Source of the DNA: JBLHKS01 sp047620505
Lineage (GTDB): Bacteria > Verrucomicrobiota > Verrucomicrobiia > Verrucomicrobiales > DEV007
Direction: 5' to 3'
DNA length: 12,190 bases
Assembly (NCBI GenBank): GCA_047620505.1
Contig: JBLHKS010000211.1
Location: 1 to 12,190, forward strand
The translations under genes and the position numbers were made by a program. The notes below the pieces were generated by a model. It was not told where the DNA came from, did not search any database, and saw only the letters and a program-made list of their open reading frames with translations. Shown piece after piece: positions 1-7,217 of this stretch (its first letter is position 1; each line of letters starts with the position of its first letter).

Positions 1-93
1 TTGCGGAGAATAATTGGATTTCACGCCGTCATCACAAGAGGGCAAGCAAGCAAGCAGAATTGCAAGAGGGATCACTGGTGTAAATCTGTTCAT
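1..93 (-). CDS. Putative lipoprotein, N-terminal 31 codons only (cut by left window edge)
   Basis: On the minus strand an ATG at 91-93 opens a frame that stays open to the window edge (31 codons). The translation starts MNRFTPVIPLAILLACLPSC and continues with DDGVKSNYSPQ. A single basic residue, a hydrophobic core and cysteines at 16 and 20 give the layout of a bacterial lipoprotein signal peptide. Either cysteine could be the lipidated one (contexts LLAC and LPSC). The mature part begins with polar, acidic residues, as is common for lipoproteins. It lies downstream of, and on the same strand as, the VCBS protein gene, with 174 bp between them, so it could be the next gene of that cluster or have its own promoter. 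No clear Shine-Dalgarno sequence is visible. Function cannot be told from this fragment. Confidence 0.6.
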   Translation of the reverse strand, partial: MNRFTPVIPLAILLACLPSCDDGVKSNYSPQ

Positions 94-267
94 AATAAGC
101 TTGGTTTTTGTAAGTGGCTTCACAGCGTATGCAAGATAAAAACACCTGCGTTAAGAGAAATCTAAATACCCCAAGATACTGCGAGGATGTCGATTATGAC
201 TAATGCGCCTCAATGATCCGTCTGCTTGCGACTGAGACTCGAAAGCCCAGCCGAAAACCACATTCTC
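94..267. other. AT-richer intergenic stretch
   Basis: These 174 bp separate the VCBS protein stop codon from the partial lipoprotein start. The stretch is visibly richer in A and T than the flanking genes, as expected for a promoter or untranslated region. On the minus strand a weak sigma-70-like pair (TTGCAT, 16 bp, TACAAA) lies just upstream of the lipoprotein ATG, but the match is too poor to call. No convincing intrinsic terminator or RNA gene was found. Confidence 0.3.
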
Positions 268-2253
268 CTACGATTCTCCGTCTTTAGTCGTATTCCGCAA
301 AAGCAAAAAATGCGGCCCGGGCTGAGCCCATTTCGCCTTCAGGTCCTCCGGCAACGTGCCCGGCCCCATCAAACGGCGGAGGAAGTTTCCGAACACGATG
401 TCGATGTCCCCGTCTTTATCGACGTCGCCGACGTCCATCGTAAGCCACCGGCCGATCAAGGCCTGCTCGATCGTAAAAGGATGAAAATCGAAGAGCTGAG
501 CGTCGCCTTCGTTCTCAAAATAAATCAGCGATTCAAACGGACGCCGATCAAAATCTGCAAAGTAAGCCAAGGCCACAATGTCGACATCGCCATCCTGATC
601 GAAATCGCGAGCTTTGGCGTTAAACGCGCCGTTGATCGGATAAAAGTAGCCTTCGTCGTATTTGTCGTCGCCCTCGTTCAGAAAAATGTAGAGGCCGTGG
701 TAGGGCTTGAAGATCATCGAATGATCCGCGTTGTCGCCGCATGTCAGGATGATATCGAGCTTCTTGTCTCCGTTGACATCGGCGAGATCAAATGAGCTGG
801 ATCCGTAAACAGAAGGAAGGAGCACGAGCGGTTCTTCGGTGAAATTCCCAGCTCCATCGTTTCGCAAAAGATGAACGCCTTCGCGCGCCTGCGTCATCAG
901 CGTGAGCACGTCTTGATCTCCGTCCTCGTCATAATCCAGAACGTAAGAACTGATCGATCCAGGTCGCGGAATCAGCACTTTTTCGGTGACCTGATCGCCG
1001 GCACCTTGCTTGTAGTAGGCAATTTGTCCGATCGTGTCTCCAAACTGACCGACTAACGCTTCGAGAACGCCATCTCCATCAAAATCGGCGAAGCGCGTGT
1101 TCACCGGGCGGCGAAGTTTCGTGATCATCGTCATCGGTTTATCGTAAACGACGTCTGCTCCCGGAGGCTGCTCTTCGATCGAGACGAGGTTGCCGATCGC
1201 AAGATCATTGGGATCCATTTTTCCGGAAAGAGTGAGGGTGAGCTTGCGCTGGGTTGAGCCCGGTTCGGTAAAATGTTCAAACCACGTTGGCGGGCTGCTG
1301 AGCCGCGCTTCCTGGATCAAAATCAGGCTGGAATCAAAGACGAGAAACGTGTTTGGATCGGTCTCGCCGACTAGAATGTGACCGCGAGTTTCATCGATCC
1401 GAATCGCGTTCGTGGCCGGCGATTTGACGAGGTAATTCTCAGGAATTTCCGCGCGAAAATGTCGCAGATCGAAATCGATTCCCCTGGGCGGCGTTGGCGT
1501 TTCGAGAGCCTCTGGAGAGTTGACTGCATAGTAGGCAAGGATCGATTGCCAGACCTCATCGCCCAGCGGCACGGCCTTGATTTGCGCCACCGTAAGCGGG
1601 CTGACCGTTTGGGTAATATCGATTGAACCCGGGGTTGCGGCTGGAGTGTGTCGACTGCCTCCAGCGCGCATCGCGGGCAAGACCATGTTGAGCCAGGTTG
1701 CGCGGTCGAGCAATTTGGGCTCGGGGAAAAAATGACAGGTCGCGCAGTAGGCCTTCGCTGCGAGTTCACCACGCTCGGCGAGTGCCAGCAGCTGCTGGTT
1801 GGGAGCCTGGACTTGCGCAAGCATCAATTGAGATGCCGGATTTACCGTTGCCGCGACTTTCTGCGATGGGCGGCGAAGCAGCGGAGGCGGATTATCCGAG
1901 GTAACCGGTCGCTGAATCGCCACTGGAGCCGCATCGGGCTTTTCTTCTTTAACTGGTGGCGATGGACGCGAATTCAAAGAGGCGGGGGCCTCGGTTTTTC
2001 GCTCCGCAGACGGCTTGAGTACGGAATCGATCGAAATGCTTCCCTGACCAGTCCCCTCCCCGGACCCAGCCGAAGCGACAAGCAGCGATTCCGCAGGCGC
2101 GCCGCCAGTCAAATTGGATCCCGTCGTCGAGCCGCCTGAATTCTCAAACGTCGCGACAGGTTTGGCGTCCTTCTGAGGACCCTTGATAAGAGCGCATCCG
2201 GGCGCGATCGCCAGCACGACCGAGGCCGCGATTATTGGAAAAGTGGGTTTCAC
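268..2253 (-). CDS. FG-GAP/VCBS repeat lipoprotein with a c-type heme motif
   Basis: Exported protein of about 661 residues joining a heme-binding segment to a predicted beta-propeller. From the chosen GTG start (2253) the N-terminus VKPTFPIIAASVVLAIAPGC reads as a lipoprotein signal. Residues ~25-150 are a Pro/Ser/Ala-rich linker. CATCH at 170-174 is a single CxxCH heme c motif in a segment like the short cytochrome c domains of Planctomycetota and Verrucomicrobiota. After that come five calcium-loop motifs of the FG-GAP/VCBS type: DFDGDG (~390), DYDEDGDQD (~440), DVNGDKKLD (~492), DFDQDGDVD (~550) and DVDKDGDID (~610). An ATG at 2436 would add 61 residues with a second hydrophobic stretch ending LVLASSC. 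I prefer GTG because it gives a normal signal-peptide layout, but neither start has a strong ribosome-binding site. The gene follows the DUF1501 gene on the same strand and is probably co-transcribed. Substrate unknown; carbohydrate binding or surface electron transfer are guesses. Confidence 0.8.
   Translation of the reverse strand: MKPTFPIIAASVVLAIAPGCALIKGPQKDAKPVATFENSGGSTTGSNLTGGAPAESLLVASAGSGEGTGQGSISIDSVLKPSAERKTEAPASLNSRPSPPVKEEKPDAAPVAIQRPVTSDNPPPLLRRPSQKVAATVNPASQLMLAQVQAPNQQLLALAERGELAAKAYCATCHFFPEPKLLDRATWLNMVLPAMRAGGSRHTPAATPGSIDITQTVSPLTVAQIKAVPLGDEVWQSILAYYAVNSPEALETPTPPRGIDFDLRHFRAEIPENYLVKSPATNAIRIDETRGHILVGETDPNTFLVFDSSLILIQEARLSSPPTWFEHFTEPGSTQRKLTLTLSGKMDPNDLAIGNLVSIEEQPPGADVVYDKPMTMITKLRRPVNTRFADFDGDGVLEALVGQFGDTIGQIAYYKQGAGDQVTEKVLIPRPGSISSYVLDYDEDGDQDVLTLMTQAREGVHLLRNDGAGNFTEEPLVLLPSVYGSSSFDLADVNGDKKLDIILTCGDNADHSMIFKPYHGLYIFLNEGDDKYDEGYFYPINGAFNAKARDFDQDGDVDIVALAYFADFDRRPFESLIYFENEGDAQLFDFHPFTIEQALIGRWLTMDVGDVDKDGDIDIVFGNFLRRLMGPGTLPEDLKAKWAQPGPHFLLLRNTTKDGES
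1785..1798. repeat. 14-bp perfect palindrome with GCAGCTGC core
   Basis: CCAGCAGCTGCTGG is a perfect palindrome inside the VCBS gene, where it is read as Gln-Gln-Leu-Leu. The same 14-mer recurs at 10141-10154. The 8-bp core GCAGCTGC is also at 2311, 3797, 5790, 6058, 6649, 7726, 8939 and 10144, nine copies in all. Confidence 0.6.
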
Positions 2254-2478
2254 GTTTCTCTGAAGTGGGGTGGTTTCAAAGCCAGCCGAGCTCACTTCCG
2301 AATTTGCCGGGCAGCTGCTGGCAAGAACCAGCTGGAGCGCCGTGAAAAACGTTATGGAAATCTTAATAGATCCAGAAACTCGACTTATGATCGCAATCCT
2401 AGAGCGCCCAGCTTCTCTTTCCAGCGATTTTCTCATATTTCTAGTCTCAATAGTGCGAATGGCTATTTGGCGGTGCCG

Positions 2479-3846
2479 CTACCCGATAATCTCTCCGACA
2501 ACCCGCCCGTGCACATCCGTCAGCCGGAAATCTCGGCCAGCGTATCGGAAAGTCAGCCGCTCGTGATCGAATCCGAGCAGATGAAGAATCGTTGCGTGGA
2601 GATCGTGGATGTGAACCGGATTTTCCTGCGCTTTGAATCCGAATTCGTCGGTCGCGCCGTAGGCCATGCCGCCCTTCACGCCGCCGCCCGCGAGCCACAT
2701 CGAAAAGCCGTGGTGGTTGTGATCTCGACCAAGCGCAGTGTCCGCAGCGTTGGCACCGGGGGTCGGAAGCTCGACCGTCGGCGTTCGACCGAATTCTCCG
2801 CCCCAAATCACCAGCGTATCATCGAGAAGACCGCGTTGCTTCAAATCCAGCAGCAGCGCGCCGATCGCCTGATCACACTCCCCGGCGAGTTTTCCGTGCG
2901 CCTTTTCAATCTGCGAGTGGCTGTCCCACGGCTGCCCGGCACCGTGCCAGACCTGAACGAACCGGACGCCGCGTTCGACCAAACGTCGCGCGATCAGCAT
3001 CTGTCGACCTTGCTGTCCTCGACCGTAAAGTTCCTGGATCGACTCCGGCTCCCGCCCGACATCGAAGGCGTCACTCGCCTCTAACTGCATTCGGTAAGCC
3101 AGTTCGAGACTATGAATTCGCGACTCCAACTTCGCGTCCTCCTGGCGCTCGGCGAGGTGCTTCGCGTTCAACTCCTGAATTAGATCGAGCTGCGCGCGCT
3201 GCGTCCGAAGCGGGATTTTCGCGTTCTTGATGTTCTGAATCAGCTTATCCGCCGCGGTATGTTTTGTGTCGACGTGAGTCCCTTGAAACGCACCCGGCAG
3301 AAACGCCGAACGCCAGTTTTGCGTCTCGACGATCGGCACGCCATTCGGACAAAGCGCAACGAAACCCGGCAAATTCTCGTTCTCCGTTCCTAAGCCGTAG
3401 GTGATCCAGGCACCCATGCTCGGCCGCGCCAACCGCTCATCGCCCGTGTTCATCAGCATGAGCGAAGGCTCGTGATTCGGCACGTTGGCGTGCATCGAGC
3501 GCAGCACACAGAGCTCGTCAGCCATCTTGCCCACGTTAGGAAAAAGATCGCTCACCGGCAGCCCGCTTTCACCGTACTGCCGGAACTTCCAGGGTGATTT
3601 CAGCGCCGTGCCGGTCTTCCGTTCGGTCTTGAGATGTTCGCCAGGCAGCGTCTTGCCGTGGAACTTCGTCAGCATCGGCTTCGGATCGAAGGTATCCACC
3701 TGACTCGGTCCACCGTTCATGAAAAGGTGGATCACGCGCTTCGCTTTCGCCGCGAATTGCGGTCGCTTCGGCGCAAGCGGGTTCAGGGCCGAATCAGCAG
3801 CTGCTGACGGAAGAATTCCGCCTAACGCCAGTGCGCCGAAGCCCAT
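2479..3846 (-). CDS. DUF1501 family protein (alkaline phosphatase/sulfatase-like fold)
   Basis: A 455-residue frame with the hallmark DUF1501 sequence: RVIHLFMNGGPSQVDTFDPK (residues 37-56), NHEPSLMLMNTG (~124-135), QVWHGAGQPWDSH (~298-310), WGGEFGRTP (348-356), GRDHNHHGFSMWLAGGGVKGG (373-393), and the C-terminal HIHDLHATILHLLG plus YAGRDFRLTDVHG. The family is common in Planctomycetota and Verrucomicrobiota, is often encoded next to a DUF1553/PSD1 protein, and is exported through the Tat pathway. Its biochemical role is not established; metal-dependent hydrolysis is inferred from the fold. The start is odd. The in-frame sequence upstream encodes DFDHHFQTRRQALTRCG, a typical Tat twin-arginine lead, but none of the 28 codons between the upstream stop (3931-3933) and ATG 3846 is ATG, GTG or TTG. 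The called start therefore loses the twin arginine. The gene follows the hydrolase by 101 bp on the same strand. The family call is secure; the start is not. Confidence 0.9.
   Translation of the reverse strand: MGFGALALGGILPSAAADSALNPLAPKRPQFAAKAKRVIHLFMNGGPSQVDTFDPKPMLTKFHGKTLPGEHLKTERKTGTALKSPWKFRQYGESGLPVSDLFPNVGKMADELCVLRSMHANVPNHEPSLMLMNTGDERLARPSMGAWITYGLGTENENLPGFVALCPNGVPIVETQNWRSAFLPGAFQGTHVDTKHTAADKLIQNIKNAKIPLRTQRAQLDLIQELNAKHLAERQEDAKLESRIHSLELAYRMQLEASDAFDVGREPESIQELYGRGQQGRQMLIARRLVERGVRFVQVWHGAGQPWDSHSQIEKAHGKLAGECDQAIGALLLDLKQRGLLDDTLVIWGGEFGRTPTVELPTPGANAADTALGRDHNHHGFSMWLAGGGVKGGMAYGATDEFGFKAQENPVHIHDLHATILHLLGFDHERLTFRYAGRDFRLTDVHGRVVGEIIG
3794..3807. repeat. 14-bp perfect palindrome with GCAGCTGC core
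   Basis: TCAGCAGCTGCTGA is a perfect palindrome within the DUF1501 gene, read as Ala-Ala-Ala, a different codon frame from the copy at 1785. Confidence 0.6.
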
Positions 3847-3947
3847 TCCGCATCGGGTGAGCGCCTGCCGGCGAGTTTGGAAATGGTGGTCGAAGTCGAT
3901 GCGCGGACGGTATGCGGATTGACGCGGATTTCAAGCCGCACGGCTAG

Positions 3948-4847
3948 CTAGAGGTGCTTCTTAAAGAACGCCGCCGTGATCTCGATCCCTTGATCAAACC
4001 AATTCTGCCCGCCAATGAATCCGTGCGGCCCGCCGTCGATCGGCGTGTAACCGGAATCGATGCCTAACTCCTTCATTTTCGCCCGGAACGCGTCGGCGTG
4101 GGTGCTCGGATCGTCGAATTCGCCAGACAGAAACGCAACCGGCGGGTCTTCGGCGTCGAGATGCACGAGCGGCGATGCAAGCCGGTAACGCGCTGGCTGT
4201 TCCTCCTGCGAACCGCTGAGAAACGCCTTCCAGATTTCCTTCTCAGCCGAAACTTTCCGATTTCGTTCCGACAACAAATGAGACTGCGCACCCATCGGAA
4301 CTGCGGCCTGGATTGCGCTGCTTTGATCTGGATTTCCGCCCTCGCCTTCGAGTTCCGGCACCCCGGCTGAGGTCGCAAGCAACGCCACGAGATGACCGCC
4401 GGCCGACAAACCAGCTGCGCCGATTTTCTCCGAATCAACGCCGTATTTTTCCGCGTTCGCCCGCAACCAACGGACCGCCGCCTTGCAATCGTGGATCGCA
4501 GCTGGAAACGGCTTTTCGCCACTGAGTCGATAGGAAATCGTCACCGCAACGTAGCCGCGAGCCGCCAGAGATTTGGCCATATTCGCGTGGCCGGCGCGAT
4601 TGCCGTTGGCCCAACCGCCGCCGTGGATGCAGACGATCGCTGGAAGCGTTTTGCCCTTGGCTGATTTCGGGCGGTAGAGATCGAGCTGGAGACTGCGCTC
4701 GCCGTAATTCGCGTAGGTCAGATCTTCGTGCGCCTCTAACGAAGCCACCAAATCGGCCGGAAGGACCGTGCGCCCCGTAGGCTTAGGTTTGGGTGCTTGC
4801 CCGACCGCGCCAACGGTCAGGAGAAGAAGAACGATTAGCGATTTCAT
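3948..4847 (-). CDS. Exported alpha/beta hydrolase (BD-FAE / esterase-lipase type)
   Basis: A 299-residue protein with a short Sec signal peptide (MKSLIVLLLLTVGAVGQA) and a complete esterase-lipase layout. HGGGW at 75-79 is the oxyanion-hole motif. GLSAGG at 146-151 is the nucleophile elbow with Ser148. Asp245 or Asp246 in SGEFDDPSTHAD is the likely acid, and His275 in DGGPHGF the base. The length and the segment YANYGERSLQLDLYRP resemble the bacterial feruloyl/acetyl-xylan esterase-like group (COG0657, BD-FAE). Such enzymes cleave short acyl or aryl esters, often from plant polysaccharides, outside the cytoplasm. The ATG at 4847 is chosen because it starts directly at the signal peptide. It is the first gene of the minus-strand cluster leading into DUF1501 and VCBS genes, and it diverges from an acetylesterase gene, which supports a role in deacylating glycans (inference). 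The exact substrate cannot be read from sequence. Confidence 0.9.
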   Translation of the reverse strand: MKSLIVLLLLTVGAVGQAPKPKPTGRTVLPADLVASLEAHEDLTYANYGERSLQLDLYRPKSAKGKTLPAIVCIHGGGWANGNRAGHANMAKSLAARGYVAVTISYRLSGEKPFPAAIHDCKAAVRWLRANAEKYGVDSEKIGAAGLSAGGHLVALLATSAGVPELEGEGGNPDQSSAIQAAVPMGAQSHLLSERNRKVSAEKEIWKAFLSGSQEEQPARYRLASPLVHLDAEDPPVAFLSGEFDDPSTHADAFRAKMKELGIDSGYTPIDGGPHGFIGGQNWFDQGIEITAAFFKKHL

Positions 4848-4930
4848 CGTGGACCGTCTGGCGGCGATTTGAGACGAGCAAGCGGTTTCCAGGATTGACG
4901 ATCGGAGCGACGTCCGGCAGGCTCCTGACC
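4848..4930. promoter_or_regulatory. Divergent intergenic region between hydrolase and acetylesterase
   Basis: These 83 bp separate two genes transcribed away from each other, so promoters for one or both should lie here. A TTGACG hexamer at 4895-4900 points towards the acetylesterase, but no good -10 box follows at the right distance. The call is positional, not motif-based. Confidence 0.35.
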
Positions 4931-6700
4931 ATGAGATTCCTCCTTTTCTTAGCTTTCGGGTTCGCGTGCTCAGCCAGCGCCGAATTGAGCGTCCACTCGA
5001 TTTTCAGCGATCACATGGTGCTTCAGCGAGGTAAGCCGATCGTAGTCTGGGGCTCAGCAACGGCTGGCGAGCATGTCGATGTCGACTTCGCCGATCAGAG
5101 CCTTCACGCGGAGGTCGGCGACGATGGTTCCTGGGCAGTGACGCTCGAGCCGATGCCGAAAAATGCTGAGCCGCAGGATTTGGTGGTTTCGTCAGGCGAT
5201 GACGAAATTCGTATAACCGATGTGCTAGTCGGCGAGGTCTGGATTCTCGGCGGGCAGAGCAACATGGAACACGAAATCCACTCTGTTTATGATGGCGATC
5301 TGGAGCTGGCATCGGCGAATTATCCGGAGATTCGGCTGATGACGATTCCGCGAGCGAATGGCGGCGACCCGGTGACAAATTTCGAGGCGCTCAACGAGTT
5401 TAATTCGTGGAACAACTCGAACGAGCTCAAAGGAAACTGGGCACCGTGCACGCCGGAGGCTCTGAAGAAATTCACCGCGATCGGCTACATTTTCGGGCGG
5501 CGAATTCATCTCGTCGACGATGTGCCGGTCGGCTTGATTGACGCTTCACGCGGCGGGACGAATGTCGAAACCTGGACGTCGCGCGAGAGTCTCGAAGCGA
5601 TCCCGGACGCCCTGCCATTGCTCGAAACCTGGGACGAAAAGATCGCGGCTTACGATCCGGCGGCGGATCTCGCGGGGCAGCTTAAAAATTGGGAACGCGA
5701 CACCGAGAACCGCAAAAAGAAGGGCGAAGTGCCGCGCCCGAAGCCGACTGAGCCGCGCCCGGGGCCAGCTTTCGACCAGAATCGCCCCAGCAGCTGCTAC
5801 AACGGGATGATCTCGGCTTTCGCCGGTTTCACGGTGCGCGGCGCGGTCTTCAACCAGGGCTACAACAACGCGCTCGGCGATTCGCGGCCTGCGCTCTACG
5901 CAAAAACGATTCAAGCGATGATCCGCGATTGGCGGACGGCATTTCGCGACGAGCAGCTCCCGTTCTGCATCATCGGCATGACTGCCGGTGGTAAGCCGCA
6001 AACGATCGAGACGCTGGAGGTCGGAATGATCGACGCGACGCCTTACATTCGCGAGGCGCAGCTGCGAGCGGCTAACGAAATGGACGGCGTCGAATTTCTA
6101 CCTGCCTGGGATCAGCAAATGGCCTGGTATCACCCGTTCAAGAAAGTCGCGCTCGGCGAACGTTCGGCGCGCTGGGCGCTGGTCACGACGATGGGCCACA
6201 ATTTTCCGTGGAAACCCGCGCTTCTCGCCGAGACCGAAATTGGCGAAGGCGAAATCACCCTGACATTCGACCAAACTGTCCAATCTCACGACGGCCGATC
6301 GTTTGAGGGCTTCGCGATCGCTGGCGAGGATCAGCATTTTTTCCCGGCGCAAGCGGAGTGGTTCGTGAAGGGCAAAGACAAGAATAATCGCGATCAGCAC
6401 GACCGCTCCAAAGTCGTCATTTCCAGCCCGCACGTGCCGAATCCCGTCGCCGTCCGTTATGCCTGGGCGCGCAACCCGCTCGCCAACGTGACGCAGGACG
6501 AGCATCATCTCCGCAACGTCCCGGTCCCCAGTTTCCGCACGGATGACTGGCCGTATCCCGAAGCTCCGTTTGACCAGGACGGACTTGGGCAGCATCGCGG
6601 TCGAATCAACGAGCTGCGCAAGCAGGCTGAGGCGTGGGCGAAGGACCGGCAGCTGCTGGATGCGCGACGGGTTATTGCGGAGCAGGAGCCAGCTGAATAG
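4931..6700 (+). CDS. Sialate O-acetylesterase family protein (SGNH/SASA hydrolase)
   Basis: A 589-residue exported esterase starting MRFLLFLAFGFACSASA, a clear Sec signal peptide. Residues ~18-100 are the N-terminal beta domain with the family signature FSDHMVLQRGKPIVVWGSA. The catalytic block I is GEVWILGGQSNM (101-112) with Ser110. Block II-like GLIDASRGGTNVETWTS is at 201-217, and YNGMISAF at 290-297. The catalytic dyad is likely Asp394 with His401 (WDQQMAWYHPFKK). Family members remove acetyl groups from sialic acids or acetylated glycans. In Verrucomicrobiota they are numerous and usually tied to polysaccharide use. The usual WYQGE(S/A)N block is FNQGYNNA here, so the glutamate is Tyr311 while Gly310 and Asn312 of the oxyanion hole remain. 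The frame extends upstream to an ATG at 4793, but that part overlaps the hydrolase gene and precedes the signal peptide, so 4931 is used. The last 20 codons are duplicated downstream. Confidence 0.88.
   Translation: MRFLLFLAFGFACSASAELSVHSIFSDHMVLQRGKPIVVWGSATAGEHVDVDFADQSLHAEVGDDGSWAVTLEPMPKNAEPQDLVVSSGDDEIRITDVLVGEVWILGGQSNMEHEIHSVYDGDLELASANYPEIRLMTIPRANGGDPVTNFEALNEFNSWNNSNELKGNWAPCTPEALKKFTAIGYIFGRRIHLVDDVPVGLIDASRGGTNVETWTSRESLEAIPDALPLLETWDEKIAAYDPAADLAGQLKNWERDTENRKKKGEVPRPKPTEPRPGPAFDQNRPSSCYNGMISAFAGFTVRGAVFNQGYNNALGDSRPALYAKTIQAMIRDWRTAFRDEQLPFCIIGMTAGGKPQTIETLEVGMIDATPYIREAQLRAANEMDGVEFLPAWDQQMAWYHPFKKVALGERSARWALVTTMGHNFPWKPALLAETEIGEGEITLTFDQTVQSHDGRSFEGFAIAGEDQHFFPAQAEWFVKGKDKNNRDQHDRSKVVISSPHVPNPVAVRYAWARNPLANVTQDEHHLRNVPVPSFRTDDWPYPEAPFDQDGLGQHRGRINELRKQAEAWAKDRQLLDARRVIAEQEPAE
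5789..5798. repeat. 10-bp palindrome AGCAGCTGCT
   Basis: AGCAGCTGCT sits in the acetylesterase gene, read in the third codon frame as Ser-Ser-Cys. It lies about 2.0 kb from the preceding 10-mer copy. A related CGCAGCTGCG palindrome is at 6057-6066 in the same gene. Confidence 0.55.
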
Positions 6701-6733
6701 GCGGAATTTGTTCTCGACGCGGGATTCGCAAGT

Positions 6734-6884
6734 CCTGTCATCCCGAGCTTGTCGAGGGACCTCACGGGCACTTGCTGGCTCAACGCCGCTCTTGCGTTCC
6801 CGCCCTTCTTGGGCTCGGAAAACCAGGGGTATTCGGAAACTGGTAAGCGTTCGTGAGGTCCCTCGGCAGGCTCGGGATGACAGG
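6734..6884. repeat. Inverted-repeat-bounded dispersed element, copy A
   Basis: The element begins CCTGTCATCCCGAGCTTGTC and ends GCTCGGGATGACAGG. The outer 33 bases at each end are inverted repeats of each other with two mismatches, enclosing about 85 bp. Sequences of the type GTCATCCCGAGC...GAGGGACCTC are known from many bacteria as dispersed REP- or MITE-like palindromes. No transposase is encoded. As RNA it would fold into a long hairpin, so it could end transcription from both sides (inference). Confidence 0.75.
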
Positions 6885-6900
6885 TCGTGTGCGATTAGCA

Positions 6901-6961
6901 GAAGGATCGGTAGCTGCCGGATGCGCGGAGAGTTTTTGCGGAGCAGGAGACGGCTGAATAG
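6901..6961 (+). pseudogene. Duplicated acetylesterase 3' end fragment
   Basis: This 61-bp stretch matches the end of the acetylesterase gene (6640-6700), including the GCGGAGCAGGAG block and the final GCTGAATAG. In the matching frame it has an early TAG, so it is not a working gene end. It belongs to unit B of the tandem duplication. An alternative is that the whole block is part of a mobile repeat which also supplied the acetylesterase C-terminus. Confidence 0.6.
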
Positions 6962-7017
6962 TTCTCGACGCGGTACTTTGAATCGCATGGGAGAAGGAGT
7001 TTAGCGCTAACGCAAGC

Positions 7018-7169
7018 CCTGTCATCCCGAGCTTGTCGAGGGACCTCACGGGCACTTGCTGGCTCTACGCCGCTCTTGCGATCCCGCCCTTCTTGGGCTC
7101 GGAAAACCAAGGGTATTCGGAAACTGGTAAGTGTTTCGTGAGGTCCCTCGGCAGGCTCGGGATGACAGG
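7018..7169. repeat. Inverted-repeat-bounded dispersed element, copy B
   Basis: Nearly identical to the element at 6734-6884 (four substitutions and one inserted T by eye) and bounded by the same 33-bp inverted repeats with the same two mismatches. The shared mismatches argue for duplication of the whole element, not two independent insertions. It lies 48 bp from the stop codon of the convergent downstream gene. Confidence 0.75.
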
Positions 7170-7217
7170 GCGATTGGGATTAGAAAAATCCGAGCGAAAA
7201 CACGAATTCGAGCGGCT

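Larger units (their letters stand above)
6640..7169. repeat. Tandem duplication: acetylesterase 3' end plus inverted-repeat element
   Basis: Unit A (6640-6884) and unit B (6901-7169) share the same order of parts: about 60 bp of the acetylesterase 3' end finishing in GCTGAATAG, a TTCTCGACGCGG spacer block, then a 151-152 bp element with terminal inverted repeats. The gene-end parts are offset by 261 bp and differ at about 9 of 60 positions. The elements differ at only 4 bases and one indel. With the leading 3' end set aside, the non-coding stretch 6701-7217 is almost entirely made of this duplication. It lies between two genes that end facing each other. Confidence 0.75.

Noticed and set aside
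226..795. 189-codon plus-strand frame opposite the VCBS gene
   Set aside because: It is antisense to the calcium-loop repeats of the VCBS protein and has no recognisable domain.
4793..4930. 46-codon upstream extension of the acetylesterase
   Set aside because: It overlaps the divergent hydrolase gene and would bury the clear signal peptide that starts at 4931.
6780..7110. Short ORFs across the inverted-repeat elements (phrases such as REVPRQARDDR and RSLDKLGMTG)
   Set aside because: These phrases are typical spurious translations of dispersed palindromic repeats, not proteins.
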